A DNA stretch of 64,000 bases from assembly GCA_039819785.1 (NCBI GenBank), contig JBCBRH010000012.1, positions 37,245-101,244 on the forward strand, given 5' to 3'. The position numbers were made by a program, and so were the translations under genes. Shown piece by piece: positions 44,483-53,420 of this stretch. The DNA is from JBCBRD01 sp039819785. Lineage in GTDB: Bacteria; Pseudomonadota; Alphaproteobacteria; Rhizobiales; Hyphomicrobiaceae. Below the pieces are notes generated by a model. That model saw only the letters and a program-made list of their open reading frames with translations. It ran no database searches and was not told where the DNA came from. Within the stretch, counting starts at the first letter, position 1, and every line of letters starts with the position of its first letter.

Positions 44483-45034
44483 TTACGTTTTCAGCTTGGC
44501 CAATCTCGCCCGCACGGCAATCTCGAGTTCAGCACAACTTTCAACAACCTGCGTGGCTTCGAAATCCTTGAGCTTGTTGGTGTTTTCAAGATCAATGCGC
44601 CGCGGATAGACTTTAACCATGCCCTTCGGCGCCTCGGTATCGAGTTCCGGCGCATTATCGCACGCAAACACGATCGTCGGCACGCGCGTCTTGCCCGCCT
44701 GCGCAAAAACATTCGTGGCAAGGTTATCGGAGATGCCCGCGACGCACTTGGCGACCGTATTAGACGTCGCAGGCGCAACGATGAGGGTATGATAAACCCC
44801 GTAATAGAACGCACCGACAGGAGCCGCACTCGCCGTCGTATCCTTGAAGATACGCGTGCCCTCCGGCAGGTCGAATTCCTGCTTATACATCCGGATCACT
44901 TCAGCGGCCGCTTTTGACACGAAGACATCAAGGTTGGGGACCTCCCGCATGAGTGCGAGGCTCTCCTTGAAGAAGTGGCCTGACCCCGTCAGCGCCCAGC
45001 CCATTCTCGGCTTGGGGACTTTGTCATCATCCAT
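44483..45034 (-). CDS. Archaeal-type flavoprotein / dihydromethanopterin reductase family (AfpA/DmrB-like)
   Basis: A 183-residue flavoprotein of the fold shared by archaeal dihydromethanopterin reductases and methylotroph AfpA. Segments: MGWALTGSGHFFKESLALM, LDVFVSKAAAEVIRMY, GAFYYGVYHTLIVAPATSNTVAKCVAGISDNLATNVFAQAGK. These form an FMN-binding flavodoxin-like (HFCD) fold. The likely role is the last reduction in H4MPT synthesis, dihydro- to tetrahydro-form. The ATG at 45034 is used; a TTG two codons earlier is also open. It precedes the DHPS-like gene by 12 bp. Confidence 0.85.
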   Translation of the reverse strand: MDDDKVPKPRMGWALTGSGHFFKESLALMREVPNLDVFVSKAAAEVIRMYKQEFDLPEGTRIFKDTTASAAPVGAFYYGVYHTLIVAPATSNTVAKCVAGISDNLATNVFAQAGKTRVPTIVFACDNAPELDTEAPKGMVKVYPRRIDLENTNKLKDFEATQVVESCAELEIAVRARLAKLKT

Positions 45035-45058
45035 GCTCAAATCTCACAGTGTCCCGTT

Positions 45059-45082
45059 GATAGAAACTTCGATAGAAACTTC
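45059..45082. repeat. 12-bp perfect tandem repeat upstream of the AfpA-like gene
   Basis: gatagaaacttc occurs twice in direct contact at 45059-45070 and 45071-45082. In minus-strand sense it is gaagtttctatc twice, 24 bp upstream of the flavoprotein start, where an operator or leader element could sit. Slippage by chance is the alternative. Confidence 0.75.
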
Positions 45083-45149
45083 AGGATTGCCTGCCGTCCT
45101 ACGAATTCCAGGCTTATGGACGGTTGTGACGGCCAGAACGTCAAGCAAA

Positions 45150-45770
45150 TTAAAACTGGTCTTCACGGACGCCACCGGCATCCGACAACAGCCCGTCAAG
45201 CGCTGCTCCGTCTGCCGGGCCGAAACACCGAACGTCAACCGGCTGTTCGTTCAATACCTCGACACTTACAGGATCGAGGATGCCGTTATCACGTAGACTT
45301 TGCAGCGAAGCATCCGGCGCAATCGGACACGACTTCACAAACGCCAGCATCGGTGCATCAAGTTGGACAGCCAGCCAGGCGGCAATGGCGTCGGACGTCG
45401 CAGCCCAACATTTCGGCAGAGCATCGTTATCAAGTAAGTCCAGAAAGCCGCCCGCCAAGGCGACAGCCTGATCACCATCGCGAAAAGCATCCGTCAGGTC
45501 GTCCACACCACGAACAGGGATGACCTGAGGTTGCAGCGCGTTCAACAACAATCCCATCTGATGCGTTGCGAGTACGGCCATATCATGCGCCACCGCATCG
45601 TTGAACCGATGTCGTGCCTGCGCGTCACGCACCGTATCAGCGAAGGGGCCTCCGCCAGGAACGACGAGCACCCGAAGCGGACTGTCTGCAATCTGCTGTA
45701 GGATTTGTCCAAGCCGCGTCTGATCAGACAGCACGCTCCCACCCAGCTTGACAACAAGGTCTGGCCGCAT
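45150..45770 (-). CDS. Amino-acid-kinase-fold protein, MfnE-like
   Basis: A 206-residue kinase with VVKLGGSVLSD at the N-terminus, VLVVPGGGPFADTVRDAQ for phosphate binding and LPKCWAATSDAIAAWLAVQL, all of the amino-acid-kinase fold. Methanogen MfnE, of the same family, phosphorylates aminomethyl-furanmethanol phosphate in methanofuran synthesis. With mfnB and folB in the same operon this is the likely role here, giving the furan part of the formyl carrier. It follows folB by 14 bp. Annotation to the exact reaction is inference. Confidence 0.82.
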   Translation of the reverse strand: MRPDLVVKLGGSVLSDQTRLGQILQQIADSPLRVLVVPGGGPFADTVRDAQARHRFNDAVAHDMAVLATHQMGLLLNALQPQVIPVRGVDDLTDAFRDGDQAVALAGGFLDLLDNDALPKCWAATSDAIAAWLAVQLDAPMLAFVKSCPIAPDASLQSLRDNGILDPVSVEVLNEQPVDVRCFGPADGAALDGLLSDAGGVREDQF

Positions 45771-45784
45771 GTCATCCGCTGACC

Positions 45785-46222
45785 TTAAGAGCGAAAGTCG
45801 TCCGCGCTAAAGACACTCCTGGGCCGAACAATCTCAACACCAACGGCTGCGGGACCGCGCTCGAGTTTGTCGATCCGGATGCGTACCGACAAGATGCGGT
45901 TGTCGGACAAAATCTTATCGGCCACGCGTTCGGCAATAGTCTCGACCAGATTAATCCTGCCCGCCGCCAGGACGTCCTTCACCGCATTGGACAGGTCATC
46001 ATAGGAGGGCACCTCGGTGATCTCGTCTCGTTCACTATGAACGTGCGGTGCAACACATGCCTCGATTGAGAACCCGACTTTCTGGGTCACCCCGAACTCT
46101 TCTGGATAAACGCCAAGCTCGATGTCCAGCACCATGTCGCGCACAAAGATGCGGTCAAAAACGGAATCGGTATCGCGGGGCTGCTGTAACAGTCGCCCAG
46201 CCAGAATGCTCATATCGGTCAC
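45785..46222 (-). CDS. folB: Dihydroneopterin aldolase family protein
   Basis: A 145-residue protein with the tunnelling fold of FolB: DRIFVRDMVLDIELGVYPEEFGVTQKVGFSIEA, EVPSYDDLSNAVKDVLAAGRINLVETIAERVADKIL and VRIRIDKLE. The classical enzyme cleaves dihydroneopterin to hydroxymethyl-dihydropterin, the substrate of FolK at 31252. Here it lies among H4MPT/furan genes and may be the copy feeding that pathway. The GTG at 46222 has GAGG 8 bases before it, so I prefer it to the ATG at 46213. Confidence 0.88.
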   Translation of the reverse strand: MTDMSILAGRLLQQPRDTDSVFDRIFVRDMVLDIELGVYPEEFGVTQKVGFSIEACVAPHVHSERDEITEVPSYDDLSNAVKDVLAAGRINLVETIAERVADKILSDNRILSVRIRIDKLERGPAAVGVEIVRPRSVFSADDFRS

Positions 46223-46387
46223 GGGATCGTCCTCGCCTCACCGCGCATGTAATTGAGCTTCGGCGTAGCGCGGCATCGCCTCAGGCTTAGATCATGTTCA
46301 CAGAAATTGATCCGGTCGTCCGCCCGGAACATGATGCAAAAAATACACGTTAACACACGCTCGCGAGCCAAGGCATAGCAAGAGCGC

Positions 46388-47242
46388 TTAACAGTCAACG
46401 TCACCGTTGAGCACGCGGCGTAGCGCCTTGATGGCATCCGCGTCAAGTGAAAGCCGCCGGTTAGCCTGCGCGCACAGCCCGCCGCGGAAACCCAGGATGT
46501 CTGCACCACTGTTCACCAACGACTGCGCGTCACCAATCCCAAGTCCACCGGCCAGCCCGGCCGCAAGCCCCGCCGAATGGGCCCGCTGAATGAACCGCGA
46601 GGCCGAAGCCTCAGACAAATGAGACCTCAGCCCGCCAGCAGACTTGGCAGCTGTATCAACCATAACCGCGCTAAAACCGGCTTTGGCGCATCGATCAATC
46701 CAATCGGCTTCAAATCCCAAATCGGCAAAGAACACGGCAACAACGCGCTGATGGGCCATCAAACAGGACGCCGACCCTGCCGCAGCGATCGCTCCAACAA
46801 CGTCATCTGAGGGCTGAAATCCGACTTTCACAATATCGACGCCCGTCCGCGCTATCGGCGCCATGGCATCACGAACGGCTGCGGCCTCGCTGACGCAGTC
46901 TCCTATGGTCGCGCTGACCGGCACGCGCCTCGTCTCGAAATCCCGAGCGATGGCATGCCCCGCTGCCGCGGCGCACTTTTCATTCGCCGCGTCCCCCACA
47001 GCACAAGTAATCGCTGCAATGGTCGCGACTGGCAGCGCACCAAGTGCCCCGCGTGAGGGGTCCTTGCAGTCGATAAGATCCGCCCCGCAGGATAGCGCCA
47101 TTTGCGCCTCCTCAGTCGACCTCACACTGGCTAGAAAAAGGGGTGTCCCAAATGGTCGTCTGAGCGTCGGGATGACCGGGACTGGGGTTTCCTCCCGAAC
47201 AAGCTCATCCGGCTGAAGCGCGGAGATAATGGTCGTGGTCAA
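46388..47242 (-). CDS. mfnB: MfnB, (5-formylfuran-3-yl)methyl phosphate synthase
   Basis: A 284-residue TIM-barrel (DUF556) enzyme. It condenses two triose phosphates into the furan ring of methanofuran-type cofactors. Diagnostic parts are PLFLASVRSTEEAQMALSCGADLIDCKDPSRGALGALP, containing the Lys of the KDP motif, and DIVKVGFQP. The first 30 residues are outside the conserved core. The start is a TTG that overlaps the ABC ATPase stop by 4 bases (TTGA); no ATG is available before the core, so the two genes are translationally coupled. Confidence 0.9.
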   Translation of the reverse strand: MTTTIISALQPDELVREETPVPVIPTLRRPFGTPLFLASVRSTEEAQMALSCGADLIDCKDPSRGALGALPVATIAAITCAVGDAANEKCAAAAGHAIARDFETRRVPVSATIGDCVSEAAAVRDAMAPIARTGVDIVKVGFQPSDDVVGAIAAAGSASCLMAHQRVVAVFFADLGFEADWIDRCAKAGFSAVMVDTAAKSAGGLRSHLSEASASRFIQRAHSAGLAAGLAGGLGIGDAQSLVNSGADILGFRGGLCAQANRRLSLDADAIKALRRVLNGDVDC

Positions 47243-47967
47243 CTGGCAAACAACTCCGCCTGCATGCGATGAACCGCCTCGCGGTCTCCGCGCTCTTTGC
47301 GGCTGAGCGAAACTTGCTGGTCTGAAATCACAGTCGCAGGCTGCCCACCGACCCGGATTAAACGGGTGCCAAGCATAATGGCTTCACCACGATCATGCGT
47401 CACGAACAAAACGGTCGTCGGACGTTTATCCCAAAGCCCCATGAGAATGTCGCGCAGGGCAGCCGCCGTCGGGTCGTCCAGAGACACAAACGGCTCATCC
47501 ATCAGAAGAATGTCCGGCTCGACAATAAATGCACGCGCCAACGCAGCCCTCCGCTGCATGCCCAAGGACAGCCGCTCTGGATATTGTGACTCCTGCCCGC
47601 TCAGACCAACGGCCGCCAGCATGTCGTCAATCCGTTGGGCATTGGAGGGGTCATCATCCGGCATCACAAGTTCAATGTTCTGCCGCACAGTCCGCCAGGG
47701 CAGCAGGCGCGGCGTCTGGAACATGAACGACAGCCGAGGGCTATCCGAACCAAAGGCCACGGAGCCCTCATAATCGTCATCCAGTCCGGCAACAATATTC
47801 AAAAGCGTGGATTTCCCACAGCCGGATGGTCCCGTTATCACCACGAACGAGCCTGGTTCCACGGACAAGTCCACGCGGCTCAAAACAGGAAGCTCGGCCC
47901 GATCAGCCACCGCGGGATACCGCTTCGCATCGACGCGAATGCGCAATGGCCCACTCACCGCCGCCAT
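47239..47967 (-). CDS. ABC transporter ATPase, NitT/TauT type
   Basis: A 242-residue importer ATPase with Walker A GPSGCGKST (residues 46-54), signature LSLGMQRRAALARA and Walker B ILLMDEPF, then the H-loop VTHDRGEAIML. The sequence FMFQTPRLLPWRTVRQNIEL is typical of nitrate/sulfonate/taurine-type ATPases. It overlaps the permease gene by 13 bases upstream and mfnB by 4 bases downstream, so the transporter and furan-cofactor synthesis are expressed together. The substrate is unknown. Confidence 0.92.
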   Translation of the reverse strand: MAAVSGPLRIRVDAKRYPAVADRAELPVLSRVDLSVEPGSFVVITGPSGCGKSTLLNIVAGLDDDYEGSVAFGSDSPRLSFMFQTPRLLPWRTVRQNIELVMPDDDPSNAQRIDDMLAAVGLSGQESQYPERLSLGMQRRAALARAFIVEPDILLMDEPFVSLDDPTAAALRDILMGLWDKRPTTVLFVTHDRGEAIMLGTRLIRVGGQPATVISDQQVSLSRKERGDREAVHRMQAELFAS

Positions 47968-48764
47968 CTGTTGGCCCTCCGGTCAATCGGCTGCAGGATC
48001 AAGAGTTCGATCAACTGCACGACGATGATAAACGCTACTGCATAGGCAAGGATCATCGGCACATCGAAAAGTTGAAACGCAATATGCAGTTGATGCCCCA
48101 CACCATCGGATCGCCCCAGCAGCTCAACGACAAGCACGATCTTCCATACAAGCGCCAACCCACCACGTGCAGCCGCGGCAAAAAACGGCGCCAGCTGCGG
48201 CAGCGTCACATTCAAAAGGGTTTTGCGCCAACCGAAATCATAAACGTGTGCCATCTCCTGCAAGTCCCGGGAAAGCGAGCGTGCGCCTTCTCGAACCGTA
48301 ACAGCGACATTGGGAATTTTGTTCACGGTCACAGCCAGGATAGCAGCGACTTCTGTTAGCCCAAACCACACATAACAAAGAATAATGGTCACAAGGGCAG
48401 GCAGATTAAGAAAGAAAATCAGCCAGGTATCGAAGAACTGATCAGCTTGGCGCACGCGTCCGAGAGCCAACCCAATGGCCGATCCAAGCAGCATCGCCAA
48501 AAAGAATGCCGCCGTGACTCGCGCCAGTGTCACCCCGACATGGTAAAACAAGTCGCCTGATGCACTTTCACGGAGCATCGCATCGACCACCGTCAGCGGG
48601 CCTGGAAAACGCGTGCTGTCGATCAGGAAAGCAGACAGCTGCCAAGCCAAAATCAGTGCAATGAACGAAGCAATCGACCACACCACCTGCGAGTTGCTCA
48701 GCAGTGAGACTGATGACTTAACGGGCCCTACGCGCGGGGCTGTGTGCTCGCTAGGCAGTGCCAT
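47955..48764 (-). CDS. ABC transporter permease, NitT/TauT type
   Basis: A 269-residue membrane protein with about six helices, a first one at VVWSIASFIALILAWQLSAF, and the inner-membrane component motif VREGARSLSRDLQEMAHVYDFGWRKTLLNVTLPQLAPFFAAAARGGLALVWKIVLVVELLG, including the EAA-like loop. It forms the channel of the importer whose ATPase and binding protein flank it. The ATG at 48764 overlaps the binding-protein gene by 14 bases. Confidence 0.92.
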   Translation of the reverse strand: MALPSEHTAPRVGPVKSSVSLLSNSQVVWSIASFIALILAWQLSAFLIDSTRFPGPLTVVDAMLRESASGDLFYHVGVTLARVTAAFFLAMLLGSAIGLALGRVRQADQFFDTWLIFFLNLPALVTIILCYVWFGLTEVAAILAVTVNKIPNVAVTVREGARSLSRDLQEMAHVYDFGWRKTLLNVTLPQLAPFFAAAARGGLALVWKIVLVVELLGRSDGVGHQLHIAFQLFDVPMILAYAVAFIIVVQLIELLILQPIDRRANRWRR

Positions 48765-49854
48765 GGAACAACTTTGGATCAAATGTTGTGTTAGCCCCGA
48801 TCAGGTCGGTGTCGCCAAGCGTCTTGAGAAGCGTGAGCAGCGCTTCTGCTGACGCCGTATGCTCCGGCGTCCAGGCTTTCGGGATGCCGGCACGATAGGT
48901 TTCGCGCAATGCTATGAACTCAGCATCGTCTTTGATCCGCATGCTGTCGCGCAAAGGGTCCCAGGCCGCGTCAGACGACTTCAAAAGGTCATTGGCCTTC
49001 GCAACCGCACGCAACAAAGCTGGCACAGCCTCCGGCTGGGCTTTTTCAAGCGCTGTCCCCCACACAAAGCCGACCATAGGTGGCGGGGGTTTAACACCGA
49101 GCCCGGCCATCACGTCGTCCATACCGATGAGCTTCTTGAACCCCGCGCCTTCAAGGCGGGCCGAGTAAGTCCAGAAGTTCAAAACCGCATCAATCCTGCG
49201 GCTGCGCATTTCTTGCGCCAGCAATGGGGGGGCACCAAATACCGGCGTTGCAATCTCTAAGAGATCCTGGCCGGTGGTTTTCTGCGTGTAGGCGCGAAGA
49301 AGAATAAAACTCTTGTCCAGCGCGCTGCCCGCAATGCCGATCCGCTTACCCTTAAGGTCGCTCAATGATTTCAGGTCGGACTCAGGCGCCACCATCACGG
49401 CACCCAGCGCCGACGAATAGGGCGCAAAACGCATCGTCTCGCCCTTGGCCAACTGCCGCATCGCCCACGGCCAATCGCTCACGATCACATCAGCGTCGTT
49501 CGATAACAACGCGATAGGACCCGCTTGGCTGGATGCCACCTTGCGGACGTCCAACGTCAGTCTTTCCGCTTCATCGAATTTGTTGGCCTGGATCGTTTCC
49601 AGCAGCCATTGGACAGATCCAAACCGAAGCGCTGCGATCCGGATTGTGGTCGCCGATGGTGCGGCGACTGCGCGGCCCCCAAACAATCCTGGCAAGTGTA
49701 GCATTGCCCCACCGGCACCAGCCCCGAGCAGGAGCGCGCGGCGGTCGATACCCCGCTTGAAGCGCGAAAGTGACACTGAAGCGCCATCGTTTGCATCCGC
49801 AGCGGAGTCCTGGTCCCTGGCGTGAAGCTTTTCCCTCTGCCCAATCGTGTGCAT
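48751..49854 (-). CDS. ABC transporter periplasmic binding protein (NMT1/SsuA-like)
   Basis: A 367-residue exported binding protein with a Tat-like signal (DRRALLLGAGAGGAML) and an NMT1/SsuA-type fold: IRIAALRFGSVQWLLETIQAN, LSNDADVIVSDWPWAMRQLA, LKSLSDLKGKRIGIAGSALDKSFILLRAY and IDAVLNFWTYSARLEGAGF. These families bind nitrate, sulfonates, thiamine precursors or other small organics; the ligand here cannot be read. The ATG at 49854 is used, although a GTG at 49866 with GAGAGG next to it is possible. It is the first gene of the importer-mfnB unit. Confidence 0.88.
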   Translation of the reverse strand: MHTIGQREKLHARDQDSAADANDGASVSLSRFKRGIDRRALLLGAGAGGAMLHLPGLFGGRAVAAPSATTIRIAALRFGSVQWLLETIQANKFDEAERLTLDVRKVASSQAGPIALLSNDADVIVSDWPWAMRQLAKGETMRFAPYSSALGAVMVAPESDLKSLSDLKGKRIGIAGSALDKSFILLRAYTQKTTGQDLLEIATPVFGAPPLLAQEMRSRRIDAVLNFWTYSARLEGAGFKKLIGMDDVMAGLGVKPPPPMVGFVWGTALEKAQPEAVPALLRAVAKANDLLKSSDAAWDPLRDSMRIKDDAEFIALRETYRAGIPKAWTPEHTASAEALLTLLKTLGDTDLIGANTTFDPKLFHGTA

Positions 49855-49862
49855 GGTCGTCT

Positions 49863-50453
49863 TCACCCTCTCAGCAACCTGTTTCGAACCAGCCAGCGAA
49901 CCCCGCGAAGCCAACCCGCATCTGTATTCTGACGCACGCTCACCGCCATTGAATTCACCACAACGCCACTCTCAACATCTCGGATGAAAATTGAGATGTT
50001 CAAGAGATTTGCCGACGCTTTCTGAACCGTTCCGGTAAACGACTGTTTCGCGTTTACTTTTTTCGCGAGATCGATTTCGCAGCCATTGCATTTGAAAATC
50101 GGCTGAGCTTTCGTGATGTCTTCAACCAACGCGTCAAGTGGGAGGACCTCATAGCGGCCACTCTCAGCCAACAAGCTGCGCAGCTTCTCAGTCGCCTTCA
50201 ACAGGCGCGCCCGCTCGTCCTCCGACCCTGCAAGGTCCCCATAACCCATCCCCATCTGCCGCTCGACATCGATATCAAAAGGGAACACGGCGATCGGGAT
50301 CGGAGTTTGATCGTCCGCCTGCACGCGGGCAGCCGAAATGGAAAAAACTGTAAACAGCACGGCAGCGGTCAACAGGATGTTAAAGCGCCGGCGGTGTCGG
50401 CCCGCGCCACGACGGCGGGGCAACATCATCAAACCCAACGGCTGTCCTCCCAT
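49863..50453 (-). CDS. DUF3280 family exported protein
   Basis: A 196-residue protein with a signal peptide (hydrophobic residues 25-46) and the DUF3280 pattern IPIAVFPFDIDVERQMGMG, RSLLAESGRYEVLPLDALV and FKCNGCEIDLAKKVNAKQSFTGTVQKAS with a conserved Cys pair. DUF3280 genes occur next to PQQ-dehydrogenase-associated genes in many methylotrophs; the role is unknown. It is divergent from the lutA-like gene by 228 bp and lies 8 bp upstream of the importer gene. The start is uncertain: the ATG at 50453 lacks a clear ribosome site and an ATG pair at 50427-50429 is possible. Confidence 0.78.
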   Translation of the reverse strand: MGGQPLGLMMLPRRRGAGRHRRRFNILLTAAVLFTVFSISAARVQADDQTPIPIAVFPFDIDVERQMGMGYGDLAGSEDERARLLKATEKLRSLLAESGRYEVLPLDALVEDITKAQPIFKCNGCEIDLAKKVNAKQSFTGTVQKASANLLNISIFIRDVESGVVVNSMAVSVRQNTDAGWLRGVRWLVRNRLLRG

Positions 50454-50681
50454 CCAACTTATTATGTTTCTGCATTTGTTGGCTGAATGATCTTACGCCC
50501 CGGACACGCCTGCGGATCGCTTTGACCACTTGTGCCATGCGAAGCATAGTCGCAGCATAAATTCAATGAACACCGGCAAAACATTACGGGAAAGCAATGA
50601 CTTCATCTCCCTTGCCAAGCTTTCAATTGGTACTATGTTTCAAGACAACAGTCGCAGAACTGACAAGAGGAAATACCCCTA

Positions 50682-52151
50682 ATGCGATCGACAGCGGGAC
50701 CAGAGCAGGCATGGCGCAAAGGCTTTGACGCGACACCCGAAAACGCGTCACTCGACTGCGGTCTCGTTGACAGCTTGCCAGCCAACGCGAGACGTTTGGC
50801 GTCGGTCACAACCCAGCGATTGAGGGAACGTAGGGTCGCGTCCGTAAAGGCGAAGCGATCTGGAGCGTGGGCCCGGTCAGCTGTCGCGATGTCATGGGGC
50901 GCTGCTGTGATGACGGGCGTGGCCGGCTTGGCGTCCACTTATGCAACTGCGGCTGAACCGGTAACGCCGCAAGCCGCCGCGCTCGAAAGCCAGCCCGCGA
51001 AATCAAAAAAACCGGCCTCCGACATTCAAGTCATCAAAATGGTGTTTGTGTTCCAGGAGATCGATGACCCGGTGCCGCTCTCGCTGCTGGACTTCACCCC
51101 AAAAGACCTTGGGCTGGCAGGCGCCAAACTGGGCGTAAACGACAACAATACGACAGGCCGCTTCCTCAAGCAGAGTTTCGAGTTAACGGAGATTTCAGGC
51201 TCTGATCCAGCCAAGCTCGTCGCAGAAGTTAAGGCACTCGCCAACTCCGGCATTGGACTGTTCGTTGTAGCAGTCGATGCCGAAACATTGCTGAAAATGT
51301 CAGATGCGCTGAAAGATGAGGCCGCCGTTTTATTCAACGCACGCGCGACCGACCTTGACCTGCGAGAGGAAAACTGCCGCGCAAACGTCAAACATACAGC
51401 TCCTTCGCGCGCCATGTTAGTCGACGCCCTGGCGCAATACCTGTTTTGGAAGCGTTGGCGGAAAATCGCTTTGGTCCAGGGGCCCGCGCCCGAGGATGCC
51501 AAATTTGCCGATGCCATCCGACGCTCAGCCAAGAAGTTCAACCTGCGGATTGTCGAAGAAGGCCAGTTTGAATACCAGGCAGGCAGCCGACGAACGGATG
51601 GCGGCTTTGAGCAGGTGCAAAAACAGATCCCGAGCTTCACACAGGACTACTCCGATTACGACGTCCTGATCGTGGCCGACGAGAAGTCTCAATTCGGGAA
51701 CTACTTCCCATACCGAACATGGATCCCCCGCCCCGTGGCCGGCACTCACGGGTTGTTCCCCGCATCCTGGCACCCCTCGTCCGAACTTTGGGGCGCCAGT
51801 CAATTTCAAAACCGTTTTCAGCGTTTGACCAACCGCACAATGCGCGACCTCGACTATCAAGCATGGATGGCGATCCGGGCGATCGGGGAGGCGGCAACCC
51901 GCACAAGCTCAGCTGACCCGAAGACGCTGATCGATTACATGCTGTCCGACCAATTCGAGTTGGCTGCCTTCAAGGGTCAGAAGTTAACGTTCCGCCCCTG
52001 GAACGCGCAATTGCGTCAGCCAATCTTTGTGGCAACCGACAAGTTGCATGTAACCGTTTCCCCGCAAGCCGGCTTTCTTCATCAAAAAACGGTTTTAGAC
52101 ACGCTGGGGCTGGATGAGCCTGAAACAAAGTGCACCGCCTTCAAAAAATGA
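50682..52151 (+). CDS. lutA: PQQ-dehydrogenase-system ABC binding protein (LutA-like)
   Basis: A 489-residue periplasmic binding protein of the branched-chain amino-acid type. It matches the family tied to PQQ alcohol dehydrogenases (the group containing lutA of the methylotroph lanthanide-utilisation cluster): VIKMVFVFQEIDDPVPLSLLDFTPKDLGLAGAKLGVNDNNTTGRFL, and VLIVADEKSQFGNYFPYRTWIPRPVAGTHGL. Hydrophobic residues about 67-92 ending TAAEP are the signal; about 60 extra residues precede it from the ATG at 50682, so a later start is likely. It begins the run of genes to 56525. Confidence 0.85.
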   Translation: MRSTAGPEQAWRKGFDATPENASLDCGLVDSLPANARRLASVTTQRLRERRVASVKAKRSGAWARSAVAMSWGAAVMTGVAGLASTYATAAEPVTPQAAALESQPAKSKKPASDIQVIKMVFVFQEIDDPVPLSLLDFTPKDLGLAGAKLGVNDNNTTGRFLKQSFELTEISGSDPAKLVAEVKALANSGIGLFVVAVDAETLLKMSDALKDEAAVLFNARATDLDLREENCRANVKHTAPSRAMLVDALAQYLFWKRWRKIALVQGPAPEDAKFADAIRRSAKKFNLRIVEEGQFEYQAGSRRTDGGFEQVQKQIPSFTQDYSDYDVLIVADEKSQFGNYFPYRTWIPRPVAGTHGLFPASWHPSSELWGASQFQNRFQRLTNRTMRDLDYQAWMAIRAIGEAATRTSSADPKTLIDYMLSDQFELAAFKGQKLTFRPWNAQLRQPIFVATDKLHVTVSPQAGFLHQKTVLDTLGLDEPETKCTAFKK

Positions 52152-52270
52152 CCGTACTGAAAGTCGGGAACTCGTGCCCTGGAAAACCTTTTCGGGAAGT
52201 GCCACGGTCCCGCATCAAAAAAGATAAGCAGCACTGCCAACAATGATGCAGTGCAGCACGGGAGAAACAG

Positions 52271-53314
52271 ATGATGTCCACAAAGCCTGAGTACCCGACC
52301 TTTGCACCCCGCATGTCGCCAAGATGGCACAAGATTGCAGGTGGATTTGTCATCGCCGCTTTCGGCCTGCTGTCATCATATGCGTTTGCCATCGCCGACA
52401 CGGTTTATGTTTCGAACGAAAAAGACAACACAATCAGCATCATCGATGCCGGAACCAAAAAGGTCATCAAGACGATCAAGGTCGGCCAGCGCCCACGCGG
52501 GATCATGCTGGCAAAGGACGGTGCCTGGTTGTTGGTCTGCGCGAGCGACGACAACCGCGTCGAAGTCTACGATGCGAACACGCTGGAGTTTATTAAAACG
52601 CTGCCGTCGGGACCCGACCCTGAACTGTTCGAACTCCACCCGTCCGGCAATCCGCTCTATATCGCGAACGAAGACGACAACATCGTCACCGTCGTGGACA
52701 TCGACAAGGGAACCATCCTCGCTGAGGTTCCAGTTGGCGTCGAACCCGAAGGAATGGGTGTCAGCCCCGATGGCAAGTACGTGGTCAACACATCAGAGAC
52801 CACAAACATGGCCCACTTCATCGACACCACAACCAACGAGACTGTCGCAAACATCCTGGTGGACAATCGTCCGCGCGTCGCCCAATTCACGCCGGATGGA
52901 AAACTGCTTTGGGTGAGTGCGGAAATCGGTGGAACGGTCACGATCATCGACGTTGCCACAAAAGAGCCGATCCACAAGATCAATTTCGCGATCCAAGGCA
53001 TCAACGCCGATGCAATCCAGCCCGTCGGTGTCCGCATCAATAAGGCCGGGACGAAAGCTTACGTGGCACTCGGCCCGGCGAACCGCGTTGCGATCGTCGA
53101 CGCGAAAACCTACGAAGTCGAAAAATACATTCTGACGGGCCAGCGCGTCTGGAACTTGGCCTTCACACCCGACGAAAAATACATCTACACAACAAACGGT
53201 GTCTCGAATGACGTCACCGTCATCGACGTCGCAAAGGAGCGCGCTGTGAGGTCAATTCGCGTTGGTCGTTACCCATGGGGTGTGGTCACCGGCGAATCGA
53301 CATTGACGAACTGA
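52271..53314 (+). CDS. Exported YVTN beta-propeller protein of the lut/PQQ-ABC cluster
   Basis: A 347-residue protein: signal peptide (hydrophobic residues 22-42) then seven-bladed propeller repeats of about 42 residues of the form DTVYVSNEKDNTISIIDAGTKKVIKTIKVGQRPRGIML. It matches the propeller protein associated with PQQ-dependent catabolism. In Methylobacterium the lut cluster includes exported beta-propeller/periplasmic proteins, so a periplasmic role in metal or PQQ handling is plausible; which lut letter it equals is not certain. The ATG at 52271 follows GGAGAAACAG. Confidence 0.85.
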   Translation: MMSTKPEYPTFAPRMSPRWHKIAGGFVIAAFGLLSSYAFAIADTVYVSNEKDNTISIIDAGTKKVIKTIKVGQRPRGIMLAKDGAWLLVCASDDNRVEVYDANTLEFIKTLPSGPDPELFELHPSGNPLYIANEDDNIVTVVDIDKGTILAEVPVGVEPEGMGVSPDGKYVVNTSETTNMAHFIDTTTNETVANILVDNRPRVAQFTPDGKLLWVSAEIGGTVTIIDVATKEPIHKINFAIQGINADAIQPVGVRINKAGTKAYVALGPANRVAIVDAKTYEVEKYILTGQRVWNLAFTPDEKYIYTTNGVSNDVTVIDVAKERAVRSIRVGRYPWGVVTGESTLTN

Positions 53315-53420
53315 GATCCCGAGAAAGAGACCAGTCTGGAATAATCAAGATAGCCACCGAGCGATGCCAACACCGCACCGTTATGGTAGCCTAACAAAAA
53401 AAGTCGGAGGAAGACGTCGC

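Noticed and set aside
50612..50636. TTGCCA and TACTAT as a promoter for the lutA-like gene
   Set aside because: The spacer is 13 bp, too short for a standard sigma-70 promoter.
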